From contig OX104125.1 in NCBI GenBank assembly GCA_944474755.1, positions 46,263,599 to 46,327,598 of the forward strand: a stretch of DNA of 64,000 nucleotides, read 5' to 3'. Every line of letters starts with the position of its first letter. Within the stretch, counting starts at the first letter, position 1. A program made the translations under genes and the position numbers. Below are positions 46,311 through 57,639 of this stretch, in pieces. Origin of the DNA: Limnoperna fortunei (lineage: Eukaryota; Mollusca; Bivalvia; Mytilida; Modiolidae). Below the pieces are notes generated by a model. That model saw only the letters and a program-made list of their open reading frames with translations, did no database searches and was not told where the DNA came from.

Positions 46311-47186
46311 AATCTAATTGATGCAAGCTTCCTGCTACAGCTTTACAGATATACAAGATTTTACGGAGATATTTACAAATTTATCTGTACTCTTAAACAA
46401 AGACTATTCAGTGTTTTAAACACTGCATTCAACTGCACCCATGTTCAATAACAGAAATTTAAAAAAATTGTCTTGTCATACTATAAGACATGTGTTTAAA
46501 AACTATTATACTGCAAGCTTTATAAAGATAAAGATTTTTATGTCAAGTTCTTATTTATAACAAAAAGAAGTTCAAGAATTTTGCTCTGAATTGGAATGAA
46601 AACCTCTCCATTTGTGTGTTTCACACTTTATATTGTATAAGGAAGAAGGGTATCACGAGTGTTCGTTACAATACTAGTTGGTTACGTGTTTCACGACTCA
46701 CAGTGTGAGACGTTTTTTTAAGGTAGGTTGGATTTTTTTTTTTCATTTCAAAAGTTAAACATGAAAGTTCGTAAAAAGATCTGCTATAATTTGTTTACAA
46801 TTTGAATATTTGTCAAAAAAGCTTCAATATTTTTTTGTGTGGGTGGAGGAGAAATGGGGGAGTTTGACGAATTTAATAAATAATACGGAACTGCCAACAG
46901 AATTTCTTTTACGAATGGCTTGAGAACTGCAGAAATGTGTGAATTGAATTTATGACAGTCAGGTGTGTAGATCAATAATAGATAAATGAATGATACATTT
47001 ACATGTGAATGTTTGTGGTTTGTAAACAAATAATGTCAATTGTGTATTATTATGTACATGTGTACTACTGTACATATGTGTACAAGTCGCTGTACAAGCC
47101 TCTCAGTCGTAATATTTGAACATTGTTTAAAATTTAACTTTATAATTCATTGAAGTTTTTATTTTGAATTCATTATATAAACTTTT
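46311..47186. other. Intron sequence, nothing recognised
   Basis: No feature supported. Confidence 0.3.
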
Positions 47187-47260
47187 TCATAACACCACTG
47201 CCTGCAATTTTGCAGCTATATTGGTGCATCCAGTTTTTTTTAAAGGTGTATGGGTAGGTG
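47187..47260 (-). mobile_element. Degenerate SINE fragment
   Basis: AACACCACTGCCTGCAATTT, GCAGCTATATTGGTGCATCC and AGTTTTTTTT correspond to the minus-strand 3' third of the SINE. Confidence 0.5.
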
Positions 47261-47417
47261 ACCAGGGCGGTAAGGGGGAGGGGATGTACTATCCAGTGAA
47301 AACTCAGCCAATGAGGCCCCTCCCTCTTCCCTATTCCAGCAGTGTAACTGTTATCATATCTTCTGTAATTGTCTTTTTCTTCATTATGGGAAAAGCTTCC
47401 ATTTACTGACAATTGTC

Positions 47418-47871
47418 AGATTGTCCAGAAATTGGAGACAATGGCCAGATTGTCCAGAAATCTGAGACAATGGCCAGATTGTCCAGAAAAAGGAGACAAT
47501 TGCCAGATTGTCCAGAAATTGGAGACAATGGCCAGATTGTCAAAAAATTGGAGACAATGGCCAGATTATCCAGAAATTGGAGACAATGGCCAGATTGTCC
47601 AGAAATTGGAGAGAATAGCCACTTGTCCAGAAATTGGAGACAATTGCCAGATTGTCCAGAAATTGGAGACAATGGCCATATTGTCCAGAAATTGGAGACA
47701 TTGGCCATATTGACAGCAGTTTTTGTTGTAATATTGTTACTTCATTACCACACTCATGTTTGTATGTTATTGTCAATTTATATATTTTTGTTTATTAATT
47801 TGTAATTTTTTCATGAGGGCCTCAGGGAAGATTAGTTGTATTACTAACTGTGTAACCCTCTTTAAATAAAG

Positions 47872-47912
<41 letters not shown>

Positions 47913-48045
47913 GTCCAGAAATTGGAGACAATGGCCAGATTGTCCAGAAATTGGAGACAATGGTCAGATTGTCCAGAATCTGAGACGATGGCCAGATTGT
48001 CCAAATATTACAGACAATAGCCAGATTGTCTCAACATTAGAAACA
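47418..48045. repeat. 29-bp minisatellite, split by an insertion
   Basis: The unit TTGTCCAGAAATTGGAGACA with ATGGCCAGA recurs every 29 bp from 47421 to 47712 (about ten units) and again from 47911 to about 48045. Both strands are open in several frames, with repeats such as CPEIGDNGQIVQK and FWTIWPLSPISGQSG. These are not genes. Confidence 0.93.
47713..47910 (+). mobile_element. LINE-like 3' end with (ATT)n tail inserted in the minisatellite
   Basis: Unrelated to the 29-bp units that flank it. It ends TGTGTAACCCTCTTTAAATA then AAGTC and an ATT tract (47874-47910), the look of a non-LTR retrotransposon 3' terminus. 5'-truncated; no reverse transcriptase. Confidence 0.6.
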
Positions 48046-48359
48046 ATGATCAGTTATCTTCAAATCATGAATAAAATGACCAAAAAATCAGGAACTAACA
48101 CCAAATTTGGTCTATAAAAAACTTTAACATTAACTCCTGATTTGACACAAATAGGTACCTGTATAACATGTATAAGTCTCAAAACATACAGGTAGATTAG
48201 ATTGCATGATTCAATGAGGGAAATTTAATGTGTTGTTTTAAACATTGTGCCAAATTTAGATTAGGACAAGAATTTATTTTATTTTGGATATAGCATTGTT
48301 TGTATTTGGATTTAATATAAATATTACTTGTGCACTTTCCTTTAGAAGAATTTTTTTTT
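48046..48359. other. Intron sequence, nothing recognised
   Basis: No feature supported. Confidence 0.3.
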
Positions 48360-48668
48360 GTATAAAATATTAATAAAAAGAGCAAGGTTTTAAATTGCAC
48401 AATAAAAAGGTGAGAGTTGGGATCTCTTTACTGGATTATCATTTTAAATTACATCTGTGGGTTTTTTTTTGTATAAAAAAATATATTAAAAAGAGCAAGG
48501 TTTTAAATTGTACAATAAAAAGGTGAGAGTTGGGATCTCTTTACTGGATTATCATTTTAAATTACATCTGTGGGGTTTTTTTTGTATAAAAAAATATATT
48601 AAAAAGAGCAAGGTTTTAAATTGTACAATAAAATGGTGAGAGTTGGGATCCATTTACTGGATTATCCC
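48360..48668 (+). repeat. 113-bp tandem repeat, nearly three copies
   Basis: AGCAAGGTTTTAAATTG recurs at 48381, 48494 and 48607, with AGGTGAGAGTTGGGATCTCT and a T-run/ATATATT block. It ends 100 bp before the HAP1_N exon. Confidence 0.9.
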
Positions 48669-48767
48669 TATGTGACTGTTCCATTGATGGCCAAGTTTTT
48701 CTGTTAATAATTCAGTAATTTTTGTGTTTAGTTACTTCTTTCTTATAAATGTTTTTGTTTATTCTAG

Positions 48768-48971
48768 ATGTGTGCAGCAGTTCCAACCTTCCCGAGGTAG
48801 AAATATTCAGCTTAATCGAAGAACAGATTCCAAAGTATCGTCTGCGCTCGGATACAATCACTGATTTCTGCGGTTATGACAATGAAGATTGGATACAGAC
48901 TCCGTTGATCCCAATAGATGAAGACTTAGAACTCACCAGTGAGCAGATCGATGAAACACTGAAATATTTCG
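48768..48971 (+). CDS. TRAK1: TRAK/Milton exon, start of HAP1 N-terminal region
   Basis: Internal coding exon of 204 bp encoding 67 full codons plus split codons at both ends. The product is the adaptor that links mitochondria, through Miro GTPases, to kinesin-1 and dynein on microtubules. The translation reads DVCSSSNLPEVEIFSLIEEQ, then IPKYRLRSDT, GYDNEDWIQTPLIP, and LTSEQIDETLKYF. This follows vertebrate TRAK1 closely as I remember it (DVCNSTDLPEVE, DDWLHTPLI, TTEQIEETLKYF), the beginning of the HAP1_N family. The acceptor is a pyrimidine-rich tract ending TTTATTCTAG at 48767; the donor is G|GTGAGT at 48972. Both boundaries are phase 1: the first Asp codon needs a G from the exon before, and the last base G starts a Val or Gly codon finished downstream. 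The four-residue ITDF region before GYD is slightly longer than in vertebrates. The neighbouring DNA is repeat-rich intron. Confidence 0.93.
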
Positions 48972-49044
48972 GTGAGTTGTAAAACAAATAATCACAGTTA
49001 AATAATCTAGCACTAGTTTCAAAATAAGTTTACAATCAGTTGCA

Positions 49045-49657
49045 TGTTGTATTTTACAAAATTTTCATTATTTACAATATAACTTGAAAACTATAAGAGC
49101 TGGAGTGAAACTGTAAATGGCAAAAATGATCAGCAATACAAGCCCTTCAATTCACTTAGTTTGTCTGAAATTGTCAGATGAATCCTTATAGGAGTTATTG
49201 TCCTTTAATACAAATTTTTGGTGCAATATGTGTGTAACTTAAATGTCTTAACTGCTAGATTGAAACTATAAATTGTACAAATGATCAGCAAAGCAAGGCC
49301 TACAAATCCTTGCTTAGTCTAAAATTGTTCAATGACTCTTTGATAGAATAGATGATAGAAGTTATTGCCCTTTAATTACGATTTTTGGACAAAAGAATAG
49401 TCTGTTTTTATGTTATAAATTAATGTCTAACATCAACAGTAAATCTGTAATTTACTAAATTTACCTAAAGGACAAGGTCTACAAATCATTTTAGGAGTTA
49501 TTGTACTTAACCAAAATTTTGGAAGAAATGTTTAGTTTTTGATCAGTAACTTAAAAGCTATGACAACTAGACTGAAACTGTAAATTGCAAAAATTTAAAT
49601 ATAGTTGAAGTCATTTGTGTTCAAGGTGTGTGATTACAGGCTCCTGGGAGCCTCTAG
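49045..49657 (+). mobile_element. AGCTCACC-family element, 5'-truncated
   Basis: Starts within a body unit (TTTACAATATAACTTGAAAA), keeps three or four units, and ends with the family 3' hairpin GGCTCCTGGGAGCC (49639-49652) and TCTAG. It begins 73 bp after the donor of the HAP1_N exon. Confidence 0.85.
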
Positions 49658-50724
49658 GTTTTTTTATCTGTCTTACCCATTTTGGCTACAACCAAAAAGG
49701 TTGTATTGGAACTTTTAAAATGAACAACTTTTCATTACCATTTTTGCTTGCAGTTACAGAAACTTGCTTTTAAAATTTTCAAGTAAAGATGGTTTAATAT
49801 AGCAGAGAAACTGCTTAAAGCGACATTCATATCAATGGTGAAACTTAATTATTGACTACAAAATAAACTGCCCTGGAAAAGTGACCAAGAACAGAGAATC
49901 AATATAGCTGTTTGTTTTGTAACATTACCAATAGAAAATTACTATGAATTTTTAATGGAATCAAATATACCAGTATAAGCTAGCATATCCATATTATTTT
50001 GATCCGAACTTCAAATTTTTGTAGAAGACGACAGGTAAATGTTTTGTTTACCTGGTCGCTATGGTAGTGTAATGGCATCAATCAATTTTTTATGGTGTAT
50101 AAATTCAACATAAATGTTATAGGATATGAATAGGAGGATATGGTGAGTCTATTTCCTTCTGTTGTTAGGGAATGGATTATGAATAAACATTGTTTACGTG
50201 TAGGTGTGGTTGTTTGGGAGTCTTTTGAAATGTCCTGCTGTTTTAATGTGGTATGACCAGTGGAAACTGATTATTGAATCATGTAAAAAATAGTGGAAAT
50301 TAAACAACAAATTTTATGTTTTGACATCCATAATATTGTTGTTTTTTTGCTCCAAAGCAACACTTAATTACCAATTACCCAACACTTTGTCCACTATAAT
50401 TAAACTGGTTTTTTTTTAATTTTGATGTTTTACTGCAAAAACATGTCTTGATGAAAAATCCTACAATAAATTGTCTATAGATTTCCTGATAGGACATGTG
50501 TTTTGCAACAGGAAGGATTTTTTTACTCTTTTTGCAGCAACTAAGTTTACTCTTATTTTCTTGAGAGTTTGTATCGCAGGCTTAAGTTCGTGTGGTGTTT
50601 TGTTCTGTGTTGGTCATTGTGTCTCCCATGATTTTGTATTATTGTATTTTTTATTTGAGATTTGATTGACCCGTATGTATTTCTTTGCTTCTTTATATCT
50701 AGATACTTCTCAAATTCTGCCAAT
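49658..50724. other. Intron sequence, nothing recognised
   Basis: No supported exon or repeat. Confidence 0.3.
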
Positions 50725-50982
50725 GGCCTCGGTGGCAGAGTGGTTAAGGTAGTTCGTCTACTATTGATCATGTGGTTTGTCAACTGAGTGACTGAGGTTG
50801 TGTCTTTCAGTCTCACTGCGGGCAGAGTGTACTTGACTCTAATCTTTATTGACAAGGATTGGCAAAGGTCGGGGGTTTTCTCCAGGTATTCTTCATCCCC
50901 AAATAAAACTGGATGCCTTGATATAGCTAAAAAAACTGCTGAAAAGTGCATTAAACACCATTCAAACAAAACAAATTGTGCC
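50725..50982 (+). mobile_element. SINE copy, full length with small deletions
   Basis: Head GGTGGCAGAGTGGTTAAGG (A box TGGCAGAGTGG), B-box region altered (GTCTTTCAGTCTCACTGC), body TCTTTATTGACAAGGATTGG, tail ACACCATTCAAACAAAAC. The stretch before GGTCGGGGGTTTTC is shortened. Confidence 0.85.
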
Positions 50983-51735
50983 TCAGAAACAGCAAACCAT
51001 GTGTTTTTTAAAAGATGACATTTTTAAAGATGGCCTGCCTAACAAAGTATTGAAAAAAAGGGAAACATCTGAAACCAATAAATAAAATAAACAAATTTAT
51101 GTTATGTAACATTTCAAGGACCCGTTGGTTTTAAGATATCTAAACTAAAACAAAAATAAATTAAATGTTTAAGAGCCTCTGGTTCAATATTTATTATATG
51201 TGGCATAACAATTTAAGAGCTTCTGGTTCTTAAATATTTAAACTAAACAAAAGTAAATTAAGTTATGTAACAGTATGGGACTTGTCAAGGTCATTTGAGC
51301 TTATCAAAAGTAATTCACGTCATTTTCTCTGAAATGTTTGCCCTGATCAAAAAACAATTTGTGCAGCTTTCTCCGAGTTGTTTGCTGTGGGTGTTAAACT
51401 GTAGATAATCTGTTCCAGATTACCTGCAGTTAAAAATAACCAAAATTTTTAGAATTACCTAAGCATGTATCACCAGAGTCTTATATACATGTAAGTCATG
51501 TTAAATATTGTATACCAGTTTTCTAGTCTTAATCCTTGTAATTTTCTGTTTTCTAATCTTTTAATCATTGCACTTTCTGTTAAGTATTAAATAAATATCG
51601 ACTATGTTATTGTACCAAATGATGGCTTGATCATCAGTATACTGTTATCACATAAATAGAAATTTGCATTTTTTTTTGTTTGACCACTTGTGCAGCGAAC
51701 AAAAATAACCATATTTTGGTGCAATTTTGGTACTG
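50983..51735. other. Intron sequence with a small duplication
   Basis: AAGAGCCTCTGGTTC and AAGAGCTTCTGGTTC about 55 bp apart (51170-51230) mark a short tandem duplication. Their AAGAGCCTCTGG text recalls the 3' end of the AGCTCACC family. Confidence 0.35.
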
Positions 51736-52145
51736 TTGCAGTTTAACAGGACCCAAAAGTAGTTTTAAACCTGACAAAAATATAGTTTCTCTGGTTGATA
51801 AATTCTTATAGCGACCTATGTCGAGTTCAGTAATTGTATATTAGTAGCGAACTTAATTGACTGTATAGCTTGTTGCAATTTAACAGGACCCAAAAGTAGT
51901 TTTAAACCTAGCAAAAATATAGTTTCTCTGGTCATGAAATCCTGATAGCGACCTATGTCAAGTTCAGTAATTGTATATTAGTATGGAACTTAATTGACTG
52001 TATAGCTTGTTGCAATTTAACAGGACCCAAAAGTAGTTTTAAACCTGGCAAAAATATAGTTTCTCTGGTCATGGAATCCTGATAGTGACCTATGTCAAGT
52101 TCAGTAATTGTATATTAGTATGGAACTTAATTGACTGTATAGCTC
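51736..52145 (+). repeat. 137-bp tandem repeat, three copies
   Basis: AACAGGACCCAAAAGTAGTT recurs at 51744, 51882 and 52019, followed each time by AAAAATATAGTTTCTCTGGT and TTCAGTAATTGTATATTAGT. Copies two and three are closer to each other than to copy one. Confidence 0.92.
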
Positions 52146-52349
52146 TTGCATTTGGGAAACAGTATAGTCTGCACTTTCTCTTGTTGTGTTTTGTTGAATA
52201 GACAACTACTAGTTATTAAGTCTTCAAGAACCAATAGGACCCTCTGTGTTCTAGTACTCAAAGAAGTTGTATTGACTGTTGATCCCTTCAAGGCTTTTAG
52301 TTTGATTATGACTTTTTGCCATGTGAACCAGTTTTTCTGCCAAAATTAG

Positions 52350-52458
52350 GGGTGTTTTAAACGGTGATTTAGTTCCCTCTTCCAATAAAAATGGATGACT
52401 TGATATATTTTTTTGAAAATGCTGATAAGAAAAGTGAACTAAACAAGAACAAACAAAA
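52350..52458 (+). mobile_element. Degenerate SINE 3' part
   Basis: CTCTTCCAATAAAAATGGAT, GACTTGATATA, GAAAATGCTGATAAGAAAAG and AACAAGAACAAACAAA align with the SINE 3' domain and tail. Confidence 0.55.
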
Positions 52459-52820
52459 AATAAAAAAAAATAAAAAATGTATGTTTGATAATCTGTAGGA
52501 TAGGTAAAAATCAATATTTTACCTTGTTTTCGAATTTCAAAAACTGTCTAGGTGTTTATTACGAAGCATCAATAGGTCCTCTGCATGGTTTTATATTATA
52601 TGATTGAAATGAATCAATAACTTTGAGAATCTGTGCTTTATTATTTATGGAGTCAATCTGAGATGGGAATATAATTTGTGGATCTAATTGTACTCACAGA
52701 AATAATATGGTAATTATGTACGTCAGAATTGTTTTGTTGATGTTTCTTACATGGCACGATTCAGTTCGTACGGTTCATTTTGGTGATAAAAGCTTTTCAA
52801 TTTCTGAATTGTTTGGACTT

Positions 52821-52910
52821 TTAATGCCCCTGCGCCGACATGTCGGGGGCATTAAGTTTTACTCATGTCTGTCCGCCTGTCCGTCCGTACGCACGTCCGT
52901 ATGAATTTTT
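52821..52910. mobile_element. TTAATGCCCC hairpin with TGTCCGTC run
   Basis: TTAATGCCCC pairs with GGGGCATTAA (52821-52855) around a perfect inner palindrome CCGACATGTCGG (52835-52846). It is followed by TTTTACTCATGTCTGTCCGC and more TCCGTCCG text, the inverse of the GGACAGACGGACATGAG seen at 31265. Likely a terminus of a dispersed element. Confidence 0.6.
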
Positions 52911-53009
52911 TTTAGTCATATTTTTTTTAAAGTCTTGATTAGAGGAAATATTCGTTGTGCATAGTAAATTTTATCATCTTCTGTCCTTAAACAAGTTTCA
53001 ATAAGAAGT

Positions 53010-53290
53010 CTTTCCTATTCCTGGATTTGACTTTTTCCTAGACATGACAATAAGTACTGGTAACTCGACGGTTGTCTAATTAGATACAGGCACTGCTTAC
53101 CCGTCCGGAGCACCTGAGTGCACCCATGTTTTTTATTGGGTTTGGGTTGGTTGCTCACTTTCTGTTCTGTGTTTTTGGTTCTTGTTTTGCATTGTATATG
53201 TTTGTCTTTATCCAGATTTGTAATTGTCCCATGACTTTTGTCTCTTGTCGTTCGGTTGTTTTCCTTTCTATTTTTTGTAAATTAAAATGG
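53010..53290 (+). repeat. Dispersed repeat of the CTAATTAGA/GGAGCACCTGAG family
   Basis: CTGGATTTGACTTTTTCCTA, TTGTCTAATTAGATACAGGC, CCGGAGCACCTGAGTGCACC and TTTGTCTTTATCCAGATTTG. Aligns with 60008-60290 and, inverted, with 4276-4500. Confidence 0.7.
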
Positions 53291-53416
53291 AATGAAAGTA
53301 ACTTGTACATGACAAATACTCCATGATAACGGGTTAACTTTCTTTAATTCTTGATTCATCCCATTAAAAAATCTTTTGGTTGGAATGAAGGTTTGATTAG
53401 ATCCTTTGTAAGTGGT

Positions 53417-53565
53417 TTTGAATGCCACCTTTGGCATTTCTCCATCGATATCATGTCATCCAGTTTTTATTATAGGAGGAAGACAGAGTACCCATTGGAA
53501 CCCCTAACCTTTGGCGGTAAAACTGGCAATCTTTGCCATTTGAAGTTGGAGTTGAGCAGGAGTTT
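53417..53565 (-). mobile_element. SINE fragment, head missing
   Basis: Minus orientation: ATCATGTCATCCAGTTTTTA, TAGGAGGAAGACAGAGTACC, AAAACTGGCAATCTTTGCCA and TTGGAGTTGAGC. Confidence 0.72.
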
Positions 53566-53969
53566 TTTAATTCAAGTGAACATATACATATAAATGCACA
53601 ATGTTCGAGAAAATACATATACATGTATAACTGTTAAAGTCTGTGTAAACCACAAAATTTGTCAGTTCCCTTCCGATGATCATTTCATGTATTACAATAT
53701 ACCCATCAGCTGTTATTATTACAATTACCACAGGTGTGTTTGTTCTAGGAAATGACCTCATGTGTAAACATTTTACGAGGGTTGCTTCAGGGATAACATG
53801 TAAATAGTCGAGCATGTCAAATAGTTAGGAGCATCCTTGTTAAGATCACCAATACTACCTGTTATCCTGTAAAGCTGTAAACCTGCTGGCTAGACCGTAA
53901 CCAGTCAATACTACATATACATGTTCTGTAAATAGTACCTCACACAATACTAATCTTTATGTTCTTTAT

Positions 53970-54172
53970 ATATTGTTTAACTCCCTCAATAAAAACTGGA
54001 CGCCATTATATCAATCTGATCAGAATCAGCTGTTCGCTCCATATACTACATTACTACACCAATAGTAACATAGTATATGGAGTGAACATAACAGCTGATT
54101 TTAATCAGATTGCCATTATATCTGAAAGATTGCTGAAAGTAGTGCTCAACTCCATTCAAAGGAACTAACAAT
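53970..54172 (+). mobile_element. SINE 3' part interrupted by a MITE
   Basis: CTCAATAAAAACTGGACGCC at the left and CTGAAAGATTGCTGAAAGTA at the right are adjacent in other SINE copies. Here they are separated by the 101-bp hairpin at 54012-54112 and its duplicated target. Confidence 0.8.
54012..54112. mobile_element. 101-bp hairpin MITE with 9-bp target duplication
   Basis: The ends CAATCTGATCAGAATCAGCT (left) and AGCTGATTTTAATCAGATTG (right) are inverse complements with two mismatches, and pairing continues inward (CTCCATATACTA with TAGTATATGGAG). CCATTATAT flanks both sides (54003-54011, 54113-54121). A 9-bp duplication points to a Mutator-like or similar superfamily; inference only. Confidence 0.85.
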
Positions 54173-57100
54173 ACATAGTTCAAATTACATGTCAGTAAAA
54201 TGTCATCAAGAACCAAGGTTACAAGAAACTACAGTTGATGTGGTGTTTACTATTCTCTATTTTCCAGAAAGTTCATTCTACTTTGACCACACATTTTGTG
54301 AAAAAAAGAGCACATAAACGCTATGCATTTTATCCATGGATTTTTCTGGCTTGATCAAGCAAAAGAAACAGTATATATCTACTCAGAGTGATGGCATGGT
54401 AAATAATCTAATAGCATTGCTTACCCTGTGCCATCGCCTTAAATAATTTATGATAAATTTGTCTCCATAGAAACTGCGTATCAAATTTAATTAACATTAC
54501 TGTACAGAATAGATCCAGGTCAGGATCATTTTTTTTTAACATTACTTTATGATACAGAATAGATTCGGGTCAGGATCATTTTTAATGATTAAAGTGCCTC
54601 CTGACCTGTATGTATGTCTATCTCGCTGTAAGAAGTGTCTGTTCAGTTTGGACAATCATTTCATGTAGGACATTTTGCCCCTGAGCTTTGCCTAATTAAG
54701 TCGGATCATGTGTTTTGTTCTAGAAATTGACTTCAGGTGTTAAAATTTTACATGGTTAACTACAGGTAATGTGTCAACCATGTAAAATTGTTATGAGTAA
54801 TTTTGTTATTATCTCAGTAGTACATGGTTGTCAAATAGTTCAAATTACACCCCTGCATTCTTCAATTAGGCCCTTATACCTTGTAATTTACCTATTTTAT
54901 GATGAAGATCAAAGCCAATACATTAACCATACCTTAGTGTATTGGGCTTTCATATAATAATGTATTGATTTTCAAAGGAGGAATTATTACCAACGGCTAT
55001 TTACTTTAATTGTTTTTGTTATCAAGTTAGATTTTTATATACCTGCCTTCTTGCCAAGGTCAATTCTTGGAGGGCTGTCAGTACTAGCCTTAACAAGTAT
55101 ATATATATGTGTAAAATTGAAAAATCAGTAATGCGTTAATTGTTGGATAATGTTTATTATTATTGAAATTAAATGTCTAGAATTTATTATCTGGGAGACA
55201 TATTATGAAACAATGAGGAAAATTTTTTTAGGGAAACAAAATCGTTATATTTCATTCATGGAACTCGTTATCAGAAAATCCTGAAACCATTGCATTCTCA
55301 GATCTGTAGGAAGTGCATTATTGAGTGAAGGATAAATAAAGGGTACAGGTACATGTAGTTCTGGGACATTATGACAAGGTGATTACAGGTGTTTACAGGT
55401 ATTACATACTTTTATGTTTGAATTAACTTCCATGTTCCAAATACTAACAATAAATGATTGATTGTCGGAAAATTGTGGCACCTGTATAAAAGACTCGTTA
55501 GTTACGATATTATCAATAATCGTTACAAGCGATTTTACTACAGATTGTATTGTTGACTTTTGACCTTTCCTCGGAATATATTGGAATATTTTGTTGTTGA
55601 TTAATTGTCGTGTGAAAGGTGAATACACTAGGACAGGTGTTTTTACAAAATGGTTGTTAAATGACATGCCGATTCGTTATTAATTATCAGTACTTACCTG
55701 AAGTTTAAATTATATAACATAGGTGTTCTTTGATTATTGCAGATCAGCGTTTTAAAAATTCATCAATATTTATTGAAGGTTTTTAAAAGTTAGCAATTTG
55801 TATGTATTCAAATGGGATCATACTAATGGAATGAATGTTTAATGTTGTGTTACCTGGGAACAGGTGAATATAAACAAGTTTTCAGTGAAATCCAGGAACA
55901 AGGAGGTTAATTAAAATTGAATTCTTTTTGAGATTAATTGGATTAAAGTCTTATGGAATTTAATACTATTGCAGTAATATTAGAACTCTTTCTCATAACA
56001 AGAACTGTAGAATATTGGCATTATAATTACATTGTATAACCCTGATCCAGTAATGAAAATATTTATGGTGGATTTACCTGTATTCAATACAACTTGACCT
56101 AAATAGAAATTAATTAACTACAAAATATTAACCAAAATAAGATTATTTCCAGTGTTAGGATAATGGTAGGATAGTATTGCCTTGTGATGTTAATGTCTGA
56201 CGAGACGGTTACATTTTACAACAGATGACAGTAGGATAATTATTACATTTCTGTTTGTTACATTATAACACTGATGACCTGTAATTCTACATTAATTACA
56301 CTGTACATTGTATTGTACATTTATGGGAAGATGGAATTGTGACAACAAAACTGACAATGTAAATGATGTGATCACTCAATTTCAGTATTTTGTTTAAAAA
56401 GTACAATTTTGTGTAATCGTACCTAGATGTGAACAATTTGATCTCCAGATCTCGGTACTTTTTTAAAAAGTATAATTATGTGTGATCATGCCTAGATGTT
56501 ATTTCAGTAATGTGATTTATATATTGGATACATGTACTTTAAAAATGTAATTAAAACATCAGGTATTTTTCCAAAATTGCTACCTGCTATTTGGCATGTA
56601 TGTCTACATGTACATGCATGAAACTGTGTGAATTGTGTATTCAGGGTAAAGATATCGGAACACAAATTTTATTGATTGAGCTTGTTTATTGCGGATTATT
56701 TCTTATTCTTTTAATATTTAAAAGCTCCATATTTTGCCAACGTTTCGACGTCCACTGCAGTCTTTTAATATTTGATTTACTGCCATGTTTTGGAATTAAA
56801 ATTGATTTCTTGCTGTCTTCTTTGACAAATTTTTTTTATAAGAAGATTATTTGAGATGATAATTATGCATTAGTTATGCCATTTCTTTGAAGCTACATAT
56901 GAATGAGTGGTAGTTACATATGTGTTCTGTTTAAATCGTCTTAAAACAGCGGAATCTAAGGGAGAGAACTGACATAATCTTCTGAATGTTGAATTCAGTG
57001 GATTTCAAAGTTAATAAGCATTTATTCAAAGATCAAGCTGACAAAGAAAACATTTTATTTGATCGTATCTCAGAACGGAACAGTTAATGTGTATTGTTTA

Positions 57101-57435
57101 CATTCAACTTAGTTGGTTTTTTCACCAGTAAATGGATTTAAACAGTGTTATTTAAATGATACATTGATAAAGAAGTGAATATATATGTATATTCAAGTAG
57201 CATTAAATAAAAGTCGTTTGTGAAATCAAATAAAAAGATAGTGTACTATACTATAGTATCCTGATATGTCAATCATGGAAGTTTGAAAACAAATCAAAGT
57301 TGAAACTTACTGCAATAAAATGTGAGAAAACTATAGATTTACTGCTGTATAAATGTTAGGGTGTACATAGTACATCAACTATCTCACTTAAACATGCTAG
57401 AAATAGATAATTCCTGCAGACAATGTCGTAGTGGA
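54173..57435. other. Intron sequence with two small duplications
   Basis: ACAGAATAGAT(C/T)C and GGTCAGGATCATTTTT occur twice within 54500-54585. A segment with GTACTTTTTTAAAAAGTATA near 56455 repeats a version about 75 bp earlier, each ending CCTAGATG. A 94-codon minus-strand frame at 55383-55667 is unrecognised. No exon supported. Confidence 0.35.
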
Positions 57436-57441
57436 CACGTG
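57436..57441. promoter_or_regulatory. CACGTG E-box upstream of the alternative first exon
   Basis: A perfect palindromic E-box 115 bp before the ATG at 57556. Such hexamers are frequent by chance; the placement is the only reason to list it. Confidence 0.2.
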
Positions 57442-57555
57442 TAACTGGAGCGTGTTTCTTCACAATTGTATCATGTAACCTTAGAGGAATAGTGAATTTG
57501 AGGATAGTGTTGATGACAGACAAATCTTAGATGCTGCAGTCAGCATGGTTTTACC

Positions 57556-57634
57556 ATGGATATACTAACAGTCTCTAACGAGGAGTTGTACTGTTACGGC
57601 TACACCACTGATGACCTGCTGGAAGAACTAGAAG
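57556..57634 (+). CDS. TRAK1: Alternative first coding exon of TRAK/Milton
   Basis: Begins in a strong context, ACCATGG (57553-57559), and encodes M-D-I-L-T-V-S-N-E-E-L, then YCYGYTTDDLLEELE and one base G. The donor AAG|GTTGAT at 57635 is weak but has the core. The end is phase 1, the same as the HAP1_N exon at 48768, so both could splice to the same downstream exon; in vertebrates that exon opens with LCAERVGQ. A vertebrate TRAK1 isoform, from memory, has an alternative N-terminus ending in DLLEEV-LC at this junction, and DDLLEELE-V would correspond. An isoform starting here would lack the LPEVE...LKYF segment. In-frame translation past the donor stops at once (TGA 57637), which also favours splicing. 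A CACGTG E-box lies at 57436-57441. Confidence 0.68.
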
Positions 57635-57639
57635 GTTGA

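Noticed and set aside
45948..46451. 167-codon plus-strand frame of VYSVWG-like repeats
   Set aside because: A product of the 24-25 bp minisatellite; the non-repeat tail is unrecognised.
47369..47805. Frames of 78-130 codons on both strands
   Set aside because: Generated by the 29-bp minisatellite; both strands open at once.
55383..55667. 94-codon minus-strand frame starting MSFNNHFVKTPVLVYSP
   Set aside because: No recognisable family, A+T-rich, no splice or promoter support; kept only as a note.
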